The notes beneath the pieces were generated by a model. The model saw only the letters and a list, made by a program, of their open reading frames with translations. It was not told the DNA's origin and ran no database searches. A stretch of DNA of 64,000 nucleotides, from assembly GCA_930367205.1 (NCBI GenBank), contig OV884011.1, positions 47,071,754 through 47,135,753 on the forward strand, given 5' to 3'. The position numbers were made by a program, and so were the translations under genes. Below are positions 32,093 to 42,344 of this stretch, piece by piece. Origin of the DNA: Acanthosoma haemorrhoidale. Taxonomy: Eukaryota; Arthropoda; Insecta; Hemiptera; Acanthosomatidae. How positions within the stretch are numbered: the first letter of the stretch is position 1; every line of letters starts with the position of its first letter.

Positions 32093-35000
32093 GTAAAATT
32101 ACATTTTTCTCCTTATAATTGCAGATTGTTTCTAACAAGTTGTAATTGTTACACCGAATACTTCTTCATCCTTTACTTTCAGCATTCCAATTTAGGAAAG
32201 TAAGGACTGTTAGTTATAAATACGGTTTGTTATGTGAGGTAGTATTGAAATGCTTGACTGAATGATCCCATTCAGTTAATTATTTCGCTCATCCATACAA
32301 TATTTACAAATTCACACAGCCCAGAGACCTCCCAACCATAAATGATCGTCACCACCTTCGAATTCGAAGGAGGAAGTAAATGGCCGCAAAATCCCCACGC
32401 TCCTCCTTCTAAAATGGTTCTATGGATACGATCCAACGGAGAGCGACTAACAGCATGAGAGCCAAAGACGCTCAGAAGTTGATTGGGAGAAATCGGCTAT
32501 TGCTCCGTTTGTCATGTAAGTACAGCAGGTTACAAGACCAATGGCACTTTAAACTTTGGGTCGGATTAAATGTATGGGTATTGGTTTGTAATGACTGTGG
32601 TAAGGGACTAGGGTGACTCTTATAAGCTTATAATCTCGTGGATTTAAAAGGGAAGGGATTACGGATGTAGGGTACATTGAGACCAATATGAGGGTTCTGT
32701 TACTGGCAGTAAACAGAACATTAACCGATAATCTCAGGACTCTTGATAGAAAGGGTTGGAATGCGCAATAATAATATCATGAATATAAAATTTTATTTGA
32801 ACATAAGCTGGAAGTGATCATGTTAATGGGGCCGTCTAAGCAAACCCTGTCTGATTTGGAGAGTGCTTGTATTTCCTGTGTCAGGATCCTAAATTTTTCT
32901 TGCCTGCCAGTGTTTTTTGTTTTCTCCTCAATTCTCTTACCTTCTGCTTGTTTTTGCCGAGTCTACTGATAAGTGTGTTGGGTAGTCACGAGGGGGGTGC
33001 CTAGTTACCCTAGCCCTTGTGACGAAGCGAGGGTTGATTAGGCTATGGCCTGGACAATTGCTTCATGACGGGATTTACTACCGTACTATCTGACTCCATA
33101 TTTGATATGTATGTGGCCTGGCAATGCACTATGTTCAGGAGAAGAGGTATAGGGTAAGTATTTTAGGTAGTTTATATGGTCTTGGAATGACCATGAATTC
33201 ACACTCGGTATCTGAGGGTAGGCGAAAACCGTCCGGATCCCAAAGGCGAGTGTGAACCGGAGAGAGACAGACTAGATTGCTGTAGGAGACACTACTAGGT
33301 GAAGTTTGTAGGGCCACGGGAAGTGTTGTCCGCGAGGGAGAGGTCTCTCTCTCCCAAGGAGGTGCTAGTTTTAGCGATACGAAGGCAGAGAAACCCACTA
33401 AGAAGGTGTGGGGTCTGACGATGCCGGACTAAAACATAGCGAGGCTAGGAAGAGAGATCCAGAGGTTTTCATAAATGAGAAGGCCAAATCTTGAAACATC
33501 AGTGCAACTGCAAGTACCAGTCAGAAAGCCGTAGTTAGAATGATTTATCGGCTAAAACTAAGGGGTATATATAGCCCCCAGTAACCAATGATCTGGGGTG
33601 TTATTCTGACCAACCACACCGCAGGGTTGCGGTGACGTTTGCTTGTTCTAGGCTGTGACCCACTAACGCCTGGGTGGCTACCTGACTCTCCCTTCAAGGG
33701 CCTCTGACTAGTTTTTTGCAGCTGCGTCTTTTATTGTTTACAATATTTACACTGGTATGACTTATGGTTTTTGTAATGCTATTTACATTTGTTTAAATTA
33801 ATTTACAACATATTATAACCAATTTACAATATATATAAAATAGAGTATAGGGTGATTTATCTTATGTAGTTAGTCGTCGCTACAAGTGACAAAAAAAAAT
33901 AATCTGCTCACAGTTAGAATGGTTGTACTTTGTTCAAACCAAGTTGCTCGTACTAAGAAACTATAAAGCTTGAATTTATGGTATATTCCTTTATTGTGCT
34001 ATAATTAATTACAATCTGCATTTTGTAAGGCAATAATAATACAGATAAATGATCTCATTCATACCATATTTACTATTCATCATTCACTCGCTCAATCATA
34101 CAATACTTACAGACAGCTCAGAGACCTCCCAAATCCACATGCGAAGAGAAAGCGGAGTCTTGGGAAGTCCCCCACGCTCCTCCGTCAGCCGCGTCACCGG
34201 GTACTAGCCAGTAGAGGCTGACCAAGAGCGCGAGAGCCACAGACGCTCAGGACATGATTGGAGAAACTGGCCATTGCCAGGACTCCCACTGCAGGTCACG
34301 AGGCCACTGCCGTTTCAGTCTCCGAGGCGGATTATAGGCATGAGTGGCGCAGTGGTGCAATGACTGTGCTACAGGATTAGGGTGGTTGGAAAGGCTACAG
34401 TGGAATTTCATAAACTTGGAAGGGATGAGTTCTAGAATGTAGGGCATATTAAGGTCGTTATGAAGAGTTTTGTTGCTGACATAATAAGGGGCATTTACTA
34501 TTGTTCTCAGGACTTTGGATTGAAAGGATTGGATACGCTTGATGTTCGACTTTTTTGCTGTCCCCCATAGCTCTATTCCGTATGTCCAGATTGGTTTAAG
34601 TATAACTTTGTAGATTAGTAGTTTATTTTCTATTAAGAGATGGGATGTCCTTTGAAGTAGTCTGTACAGATGTCCAAAGCGTCTGTTTAGTTCTTGTCTT
34701 TTTAGTCTCGTATGTGGGTTCCAGGTCAGTCGTTTGTCGAGATGGAAGCCTAAGTACCGTACTGTCTCGGTTACAGGGAGAGGAATAGAATTAAAATAAA
34801 CTAGTGGACAAGTGTGATTGTAATGTGGGAGCATTTTGCTTCATTAACTTTGATCCGCCATTGATTGCACCAATACTTGATCTCGTCAAGGTGTTTTTGA
34901 AGGTTATGGGATGCTATGTCGGGGTCTGGGTGGGATGACAAGACTGCAGTGTCATCTGCAAATGTGGCCAAGAAGGTATTGGGAGTAGAGGGGACATCAG

Positions 35001-38000
35001 CGGTGTATAGGTTATAGAGGATGGGGCCTAGGACACTGCCCTGTGGAACTCCTGCATTTATGGGATAGTAGTTAGAGTATTCTAAACCACAGTGGACTTG
35101 GAAGAAGCGGTTTGATAGGTAGGACTGTAGTTTTAAGAAAAGGGTGGTAAATGTCTTTTGAGCTTGTAGAGCAAACCTGCGTGCCAAACTCTGTCAAAAG
35201 CTTGAGCTATATCAAGAAAGGCAGCGGTGCAATACTGTTTGCTTTCAAGGGCTGAGGAGATGTGATCAACAACGCGAAGGCCTTGTTGAGCAGTGGAATG
35301 TCGTTGGCGGAAACCAAACTGGTGTGTGGGAAAAAGGTTTTTGGATTCAACAATTGGAAGTAGACGTTTTAGTAGGAGTTTCTCAAATATTTTTGAGAGG
35401 ATAGGGAGTAGGCTAATTGGACGGAAAGATGAGGCGTCATTGGGTGGTTTACCGGGTTTGGTGAATAGGACAATAATGGAATGTTTTCAGAGGAGAGGAA
35501 AGTGCGTCGTTTGGATAATGCAATTATATATATATAGGTTAGGAAGATTATGGCTTTAGGAGGAAGTTGTTTGAGAATTTGAGGAGTTAGGAGATTATAT
35601 CCAGGGGATTTTCTGTAAGGTAAGTTTTTCAGAAGGTATTTGACCTCAGAGGTATTAACGGCTTTTGGTGGAAGAGAGAGAGAAGAATAGGTGAAGTGAG
35701 GAAATCTTCCACAGTTGTGCTGTGAGTATGGCTTTGATGAGAAAAGTGAGGTGTGAAAGTATGGGTAAGATGCAGAGCAAATTCCTCCGACCTATCCTCA
35801 TCCAAAGCTTGAATTAAACGTACACTTTTTAACGTGCTCGTTAAAACCAATAGCGATTGGAGGGAGTCCTCCATCGCACCTCTAATTACAGAATTGAGGG
35901 TTTCAACGTTCACATTTACAGTACCCACCTTTTGTGAAACCATGTCGTTTGGAGACCACTCCTTTTCTACTAATCTTTCCTGTTCCTTGGCAAGTGGTTA
36001 GAGTGTGTTGGCATTCCTTACATCTCAAGCACTGTGGAGCATTGAGGTAATCCCTTATTTTAATAGTGTATCAAACAAGGAATATTTTACCTATTTTAAC
36101 ACCTCCTCAAACCTCCTTGTGAACGTCCCTTCAGTCTTTCCATGGTTCGTCTGCCAGCTCTTGCTACCTAGAAGAAGTTTTTTAATGAGATCAGCGATTT
36201 CAGGTCCATTGAGTGTCGCTGGAGGTAGGTACGTCATTTGGGAGGCTTGGCTGCCCTTATTTATGTGTTGTGGGAAGCCGTGAAGCTACGATCTTTAAAG
36301 GCGTCACCACTTTCTTTTTAATCTCACATTTAACTCATTAATGGCACTCCTCTGCCTCTTGCCTCCTTTTCCTTTTCTCCTGTTTAATTCTGTAAGGTTG
36401 TGATGTACCTCCATCCACGAGGACCTAAGTAATGTCCCGTCGTCCGCAGAGTTGTCATCTTCTCGTCGCTTTCCATGCTCGTTAACAGTTGCAAGTCTCT
36501 TCACAGCTCGTAAGTAAGTGTTCGCTTTCTTCACCGCCTTAATTTTAGTTGAAGTATTTCCTCGTTTCAACCAAAACTAGTGGCAAAAACCTCTTTGTAA
36601 CTTCGGCAGCCGTTACCTTCAAACATTCTCTGTCCTCCCCTTGTGGTATCACATACAGCTGAGGTAAGGAGCCAGCCCAATTAGTCTTTCGCTCTAACCG
36701 ACGACTAGTGAAACAATTTTAACTTTATACTTATTACGTTCTGACTCAACTTACTGCATACACGACTCCCAATTTCTTCACGTTAAGCTCATTATAGTAT
36801 CTTCTGTAACGTTTTTACTTTAGGTAATGTTAAGATTTGATAGTGTAAAGGTGATTTTGATCCTAAATAAAAGCAAATTATTTTCAATATATGAATAGTG
36901 TTATCATTCGGGGAAATGGATGATAGTCGACCTTAACTTAAGTCACATTGTAGTTTAAATGACATTGTATAGTCTGATTTTAAACTTATATTATACACTT
37001 ATTGAAAAAAACTATAATTTTTAATTGAAAAATGTAGCAGAAGGATGGGCATGCTTGAAAAGAATCAGGGCATTTAACCATTACGTCAATAACTGGGAAA
37101 AAACACTTCAAGAAAAAAAACAACATTTTCTGACGTTGAAGGATGTTAAGGACATTTGGTCTCCAGTTTTACACGATGTAAGTCACATTTTAGCATTTAT
37201 TCCTTTTATATTTAAAAGCGGTTACTACTGCTAATGAGCTGAGCCGAATTCGTTCTTGGCAAAGTTTCATGAACATAAAAAATTTCCCATTATCTGGGGA
37301 TAAGGGTTGGATTTCTGTCAAATCATGGTAATTTGACACAATAAAAAGATTGTATTCTTGACTATATAACAATATTCAATAAGGCTACCACGCTCATGTA
37401 AATGGTGTTGTATAGCTGTAAATCGCGGTCGATCGGCCGTGGTGGTTTGGAGTTATTCGTACGCATTCGTAGGAAGAATATTCCCGTTATTGGTGAACCG
37501 TGATCATTACTACTCAGTACCCGGCTTAACTGATTTCACTGACCCTGAAATCCTCTTGTCTATCGTCAAACCCTATTCCCGGATTTCTAGAACACTGAAG
37601 GGAAAATGACCTGGTAGTTGTGAAACAAATAGAACCATTTTTGATCCTAAATATCAATCTAGTCTTAATCGAAATCATTAACGTTTTCAGTCTTAAAAAG
37701 TTTCAACAAAAAAAATGTCACATGTATATTTTAGCAATAGAAACAAAACAAGATAACAATCTTAGTTCAATTATTAGTGAATTAATGACATTTCTATCTT
37801 TCCTTCAGGCGCGTGATGCATTCTCCCAAAATGTTTTTCAATGAATCTTGAGCTGCAATGGTTGGCTCTTCACTTCAGGAACTACCATCACTTACAGGCA
37901 TACAATCACCTTACCTCAGACCTACCGCTTACGAATATTCCCTTTCCAGTTAATAAATCGACATGCCAAATGTCCTTGGCCTTATACCGTCAAGATTTTC

Positions 38001-38496
38001 CAAATTCCACACAAACCTATCCGCTCATACTAATCCTTTTGTCAACTCCTTATCCAGTAACACTCATCCATACAATCCTCCTCGTCGCCTAAAACTGCGT
38101 TGGCCCGTAACTGATGCGTAACATCAGGGTCCTGGCACTGGTCCATCATTCCTGAGCGTCTGTGTCACACTTGCCCTCTTTCTGGGAGGTGGAACTAGCG
38201 CCGATGATTTCGGCTCTTCTACCAGCTTGCTGAGAGAATCGCCTTGGGATCGCGGGGGGAGGGGTGGTTGAGCAGAATGCGTACATATGTATTGTATGAA
38301 TGGAAATTGTACATAAATATGCATAAATTCTTACACATCAATTAATAATGCTCTACAAGCAAATTGTAATTTTCTAATAAAAATGTTATAGTAATAAAAT
38401 ATTAAACAATGAACAAATAAGCTTAAAGAAATATTTCAGGTGCAAAAAGTAAGACTGACATTGGAGGAATTTGATCAAGAATGCAGGGCTGATTAG
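31942..38496 (+). CDS. Unrecognised 115-residue helical protein, three exons
   Basis: Exons 31,942-32,092, 37,038-37,177 and 38,440-38,496 join in frame into 115 residues from ATG to TAG. Splice borders are GT/AG in phases 1 and 0, and AATAAA lies 64 bases after the stop. The product is charged, lacks a signal peptide or membrane segment, and alternates Lys/Glu/Leu in a way that suggests two or three helices. Recognisable pieces are GVKTYNKKLHSRIEKLLGRV, EGWACLKRIRAFNHYVNNWE and VQKVRLTLEEFDQE. It contains only two Cys. Size and composition would suit a subunit of a small coiled-coil complex, but I do not recognise the family and assign no function. Introns of 4.9 and 1.3 kb are full of LINE debris. 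Evidence for a real gene is the matched splice phases, the clean start and stop and the poly(A) signal. Confidence 0.65.
32263..32790 (-). mobile_element. Decayed 3' fragment of J1 LINE
   Basis: It aligns with the minus-strand LINE at 34,080-34,540. Shared blocks include CAGAGACCTCCCAA, AGAGCCA-AGACGCTCAG, the stretch around GGGATTACGGATGTAGGG versus GGGATGAGTTCTAGAATGTAGGG, and ATCTCAGGACTCTTGATAG versus TTCTCAGGACTTTGGATTG. Coding potential is lost. Confidence 0.65.
33110..33600 (-). repeat. TATA-bearing dispersed repeat, copy 2 (minus strand)
   Basis: Read on the minus strand it has a TATA-like TATATATA (33,566-33,573), GTTTTAGTCCGGC and AAACTAGCACCTCCTTGGGA shared with copy 1. Its hairpin is ATGGTC-7 bases-GACCAT (33,176-33,194) and it ends in CTCTTCTCCTGAACATAGTGC. 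It is the closest relative of copy 1 and lacks the MAFLF start. Confidence 0.7.
34247..35660 (-). pseudogene. J1 LINE reverse transcriptase, frameshifted
   Basis: Successive minus-strand frames give KSPGYNLLTPQILKQLP, then (after a shift) SFRPISLLPILSKIFEKLLL, QFGFRQRHSTAQQ and AFLDIAQAFDRVWH. A further shift leads to GVPQGSVLGPILYNLYTADV and the catalytic FADD (34,951-34,962), then a stop, then RYLGFHLDKRLTW and a C-terminal segment ending in CATHAYNPPRRLKR. These are reverse-transcriptase motifs 0-7 of the jockey/CR1 group in order. At least two frameshifts and one stop disable it; the separate frames are 34,801-35,187 and 34,247-34,834. Confidence 0.9.
35629..36060 (-). pseudogene. J1 LINE ORF1 tail and pre-RT linker
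   Basis: On the minus strand, 35,990-36,031 encode CLRCKECQHTLTTC, a C-x2-C-x4-H-x4-C zinc knuckle as found in ORF1 proteins of LINEs. The frame 35,629-35,943 follows, and its second half (SEEFALHLTHTFTPHFS) resembles the linker between endonuclease and polymerase. Joining these two in so little space supports an internal deletion. Confidence 0.55.
37038..37177 (+). CDS. Small gene exon 2
   Basis: Acceptor AATGTAG|CAGAAGG and donor GAT|GTAAGT. It completes an Ala codon from exon 1, then 46 codons including NNWEKTLQEKKQHFLTLKDV. Phase 0 exit. Confidence 0.65.
37178..38439. other. Intron 2 of small gene
   Basis: It contains a repeat relative of 2,854-2,937 (37,423-37,520) and a + strand J1 LINE 3' fragment (37.85-38.39 kb). 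An alternative acceptor at 37,809 (TTTCCTTCAG) would add 11 codons and a stop, giving a slightly different C-terminus; the downstream exon with its own poly(A) signal is preferred. Confidence 0.6.
37845..38395 (+). mobile_element. 5'-truncated J1 LINE 3' end, + strand
   Basis: A degraded frame reads HPYNPPRRLKLRWP, matching HAYNPPRRLKRQWP at the C-terminus of the minus-strand J1 element. The 3' region contains CCTGAGCGTCTGTGTCACAC, the complement of the block near 34,235, and ends in TAATTTTCTAATAAAAATG like other J1 ends. It is inserted in sense orientation in intron 2 of the small gene. Confidence 0.75.
38440..38496 (+). CDS. Small gene exon 3 with stop
   Basis: Acceptor ATATTTCAG, then 18 codons (VQKVRLTLEEFDQECRAD) and TAG. 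Phase 0 matches exon 2. Confidence 0.6.
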   Translation: MQKVRLTLEEFDQECRAD

Positions 38497-38559
38497 TGAC
38501 TGGTGAGTTCTTATGAGAAGCATCACTTGTCCGATGAGTCGAACTTTATCTTATCTATC

Positions 38560-38565
38560 AATAAA
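38560..38565 (+). terminator. Poly(A) signal of small gene
   Basis: AATAAA 64 bases after the TAG, followed by a T-rich stretch (TTTTATGTTGTTTTTATTG). Confidence 0.55.
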
Positions 38566-38844
38566 CGCTAAAGATTATAAAAAAATGGTTTTATGTTGTT
38601 TTTATTGTTTATTATTGATCATTAGAAGATTACTATAAAAAGAGCAAGAAGGATGATGCACTGCTTTCATTCGGATTCGGTACTTGTTATAAAAATAATT
38701 CAATCAACCTGATATTGTAATGGTATCTTGCATAAAACTGCGAATTCGCTGATCGGGTTTTGGTTCAAACACAAATTTTTGGAAGTATGGAACCGAAGAA
38801 ACTATTCCAGATTTAAAATTATGATATTTTCCCCGATAAGACGG

Positions 38845-38957
38845 TGAGAAATACGTTAGTTTTTACTCGCAACAGCACTACCGATCATGATAGCCAAAAC
38901 ATTCATACGAAAGATGATTTCCCCATACTTGTCTGATAGTTAAGCCACCCCCTTCGT
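38845..38957. repeat. 113-bp inverted arm, left
   Basis: About 96 percent identical (5 mismatches counted by eye) to the reverse complement of 40,249-40,361. It starts TGAGAAATACGTTAG and ends CCACCCCCTTCGT. Confidence 0.9.
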
Positions 38958-40061
38958 GTGGATAATACCGTCCTAATGACGGTAACGTAAAGGGACTTTC
39001 AAACATGATCCGAAAAATAAATTTTTGAGAGGAAACAATCGTTTTACAAATTTTTTAAAATGTTGTAAATGCTAATTTTAGTGACCGAGGTGATATAACA
39101 AAAATATTTTATTTATAATGAATATACACAGTCATCTTTTCAATCTATCTAATCTCGATCTGTTTATTTAAATCTAAAATATAAACTAATTCATAACTGA
39201 TAAAAAAAATAGGCAAGGGTGCTGATAAGTTTATACTAGATCAACAAGTGTAATTATGAATGAGAATATACAAGGTGGAAATTCTCTGCTAATTCGTAGC
39301 TCCTGGCTGCAAGTAGTAGTAAGAATGGTCCCATTTTAATACTTACTCGGAGTTTCACTTGCCTTCATTTCAAGGAGGCCAATTATTATGTGTTATTACA
39401 CATCTGGTACAAGGTAATCTCGTAATGTATCAATTCAACAACATAAACATGTATCATTTTTGATTACACCTACATCAGGTTTTTATTATTCATAAACTTA
39501 TATAGATATAATGGGAGTCGATTTTAGTGGATCTATTCGATGTGGTATCGGCTTGATGGAAGAATGGTTGTCATCATATTAGTTATGGAAGACATTTCGA
39601 CATACCATGCATGGGATCGCATCAGATCCTGATTACCAGACTGGAAAGGGAGATTTTAGAAATTGTGCAACGATTGTTTTTAGCAATAAAACAAGAGGCA
39701 GATATAAATTTTAACGTGAGAGGAATAAAAGTGTTCGTAGGAATGTTCCATAGATCAGGGAATGTTACATTAATGATAATTGAGTTTGTGTTCCAAGCAA
39801 GGTGGCAACGCACTAAAAAGTATTGTGAACGTGGGCATTACTAAGCGACATTATAAAATCCAGTCACAATGAAGAATCAAAACGCCTACAAATATACTAT
39901 TACGGGACTAATACAAATCTAGTTATATATTTTGTTTCTATGTTTAGTTTTGACATTATTAGTCAGTATAGCTAGTTAGTACACTCTGAATTGATGAACC
40001 ATTTTTATGCTTATATCACTTTACATAACTAGAGTCGGTAAGAACACCGTTATCCCATGCT

Positions 40062-40111
40062 CAGACTCGTTTAGCTCGTTAAATTAGCTCGTTAAATTAG
40101 CCCCGTTAAAT
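40062..40111 (+). repeat. Short tandem repeat, unit about 13 bp
   Basis: Two to three adjacent copies of AGCTCGTTAAATT, the last degenerating to AGCCCCGTTAAAT. Confidence 0.7.
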
Positions 40112-40248
40112 AATAACCGTTCAGTCGGAAATATTTATAATTTGATTATAGGTATTTTGGGTGTAGAATTTAATTTTTTTTGGGTCCTAGGACATACTTA
40201 AGCCATAGTGAAAACAATACAAGCTTCTGCAAAAATGTTTAAACCTAA

Positions 40249-40361
40249 ACGAAGGGGGTGGCTTAACTATCAGACAAGTATGGGGAAATCATCTTTCGTG
40301 TGAATGTTTTGGCTATCAACATCGGTAGTGCTGATGCGAGTAAAAACTAACGGATTTCTCA
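40249..40361. repeat. 113-bp inverted arm, right
   Basis: Reverse-complement partner of 38,845-38,957. Confidence 0.9.
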
Positions 40362-40795
40362 TTTTGAAGTGAATTCTTAGAATTTATTTAAAATTTAAAG
40401 TGATGTCCTTAACCCCAATAGTGCATATAATAAGATAAATCAAACAATGTTTTGCGAGCTAACAAGTATTAAATATAGTAATCAAATATTTCTTTTTGGT
40501 TGGAACATAATGTTAATAATACAAAAGTCTTGAATCCACCAGTGTATTTGTTTTGTTTGTTAATGCATGAAAGAGTAAATATCATTGTATGTATATCAAT
40601 AGGTCTCATATCTTAGGGTTTGTAGTTTATTTTCTTGACACCTGTGAATGTATGGTGTCTGTAATGCTTAAAGATACACTCCACAACCTGCCCATTAACG
40701 GATGTCCTCAAGACTTAAAGATCCTGTCATGGACTGTTACGCTAAATTCTGACTGTCCTCTCTGTTTCCTTGCCTCGTCGCGATCCTCCTTGAAG

Positions 40796-40921
40796 TCCTC
40801 CTGCAGGGTACCCCCGACTTGGAGAAGTCTGCGAAGAGAGGGGAGATACCCGGCCAGTGACTGTGAGGCCGACAGTAGAAAGCAGTCCTCGAACTGGGAC
40901 GGCCCTCACGGAACTCTGATG
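40796..40921 (+). CDS. Isolated candidate coding exon, 42 codons
   Basis: This GC-rich island in AT-rich DNA has a strong pyrimidine tract, an acceptor at CTTGAAG and a consensus donor ATG|GTGAGTG. It is open in phase 0 and reads VPPTWRSLRREGRYPAS, then CEADSRKQSSNWDGP. Codon-like composition and both splice sites suggest an exon of a larger gene whose other exons are not in view. A second possible acceptor 12 bases downstream (CTGCAG) would put the exon in the same open frame with a phase shift at its start. Family not recognised. Confidence 0.4.
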
Positions 40922-42344
40922 GTGAGTGTGTTCATTCTTACATCACAACCATTTCCCCGTGTCAATGCGCTCATCAGGCGGGTTCAACGACTAAATCCTG
41001 GTGTAACGCAGCAGCGGGGTGATGCGTTGAGTCCCATGTTCTGTTCATTAATGTCCTTAGCAATTTTATTTTTTTGGAGTGACGTGCGCTTTTAGTGCAG
41101 GAATGGTTGATGGCCTACCTGAACGGCAATGATAAGAAAAACACCACTTCACAGTTTCACCATTTTTTGGATTTCATAGGCTTTTCCAAAATCAGAAACC
41201 CTAATGTTTTCAGCGTGTGTTCGTCTGCCCTGGAATTTGTGTGTCCCTTGTTTAAGAGTCCGGGAAATGACATTTCACACGTAGCTCCATTTGTTATTCA
41301 ATGAAAACACAATTAAGTGTCATTTATCATTGAAAAAAATATTTGTAAATCTTTTTTTGCAAGCTCACTTTCATATAGAGGGATGATATTTTGTATGGAA
41401 ATTTCATATGATTTTATGGATTCACACTAAAAACAATAGCAGCCTCGTGAAAGAAATTAAGGACCAATTATTCAATCAACCAATCAACTACTTTTAATTA
41501 AAAAATAAACATTCCCTAGTGCGGTATCAAACTAATGATCTCTAAGTCATTATGAATAAGATGCATTATGTGCTTTAGTGGTCTATTATTACAAAAATTC
41601 ATTAAAATGCCAATGAAATCGTTCTCGCAACCGTATAGTAACCATCACGCTTGATTTGAATTTCTTCACATCAATTATGCTCATACTCAATTATATCAAC
41701 TAAATTGTATATTTAAAAACGAAATAAAGTACATATAATGTGAAGGGACGATGGTCCAGTAAATAGTATCTATTTGCAGAGATACTTACGACGTGAGGAT
41801 CTTAAATATTTATTAAAAGATTGTGAAAAAACTGCTGTATTTATTGATGAGCGTAACAATGAAAAATTAAATCATGTCAAGTGATCACAATGATAAAGGT
41901 TTCTATATACAATCGATAAAATAATCTTCACACCCTTAACGAAACCTTTAATTGCGTGATACACCGCCCAAAACTCGTTTTAACGTTACCTTTCTAGTGT
42001 AGATTTAAAAAATTCTTAACAGTCAGCATTTTGTTAAATTTACAATTTTATATCTTGTATTCACTTGTAGGAATTTAATGCAATTTTTATCTATGTAGCG
42101 TGTATTCAAAAGAATCAATATTTGAAAGAACTATTTAACATCAGGGCATCATTATTTCCTGAAATAAATAAATGGCTGATGACAGTAAGTGTATCATAAA
42201 ATAATATTACCCCAATCAGCATACTCGAAAACAAATTTTAAGGTAATACAAAAAATTTTTTTTAAAAGAATTAATCTCAAAAAAACTCAATGTATTGTTC
42301 CTGAAAATGTAATCCTGATAGAAAACACGATTTAACAAGTGCAT
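40922..42344. other. No recognisable gene or repeat
   Basis: AT-rich. The frame 41,095-41,304 has no recognisable features and no flanking splice donor. A weak tRNA-like B box lies near 41,520 on the minus strand. Confidence 0.6.

Larger units (their letters stand above)
33960..36300 (-). mobile_element. Jockey-like LINE (J1), defective, antisense in intron of small gene
   Basis: Read on the minus strand it gives ORF1 zinc-knuckle remains, a linker, a frameshifted reverse transcriptase and a 3' end with AATAAA near 33,996. The distance between the ORF1 knuckle (35,990) and the pre-RT linker (~35,800) is under 200 bases, whereas an endonuclease domain needs ~700, so the endonuclease appears deleted. 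At least five other 3' fragments of the family lie in this window. The 5' boundary is uncertain; it may extend to about 36,570. Confidence 0.85.
32093..37037. other. Intron 1 of small gene, mostly LINE and repeat sequence
   Basis: It contains a decayed J1 LINE fragment (32.26-32.79 kb), TATA-bearing repeat copy 2 (33.1-33.6 kb, minus), the large J1 LINE (33.96-36.3 kb, minus) and a minus-strand open stretch at 36,304-36,570 (Lys/Arg-rich) that may be the LINE's ORF1 N-terminal part. No host exon was identified inside. Confidence 0.7.
38845..40361. mobile_element. Possible long-TIR or fold-back element, 1.5 kb
   Basis: Two 113-bp inverted arms enclose 1,291 bases of AT-rich sequence with no transposase. 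The longest internal frame (39,611-39,844, 77 codons) is not recognisable. The flanks outside the arms do not match each other and no target duplication is visible, so it could instead be two inverted insertions of one short repeat. Confidence 0.4.
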
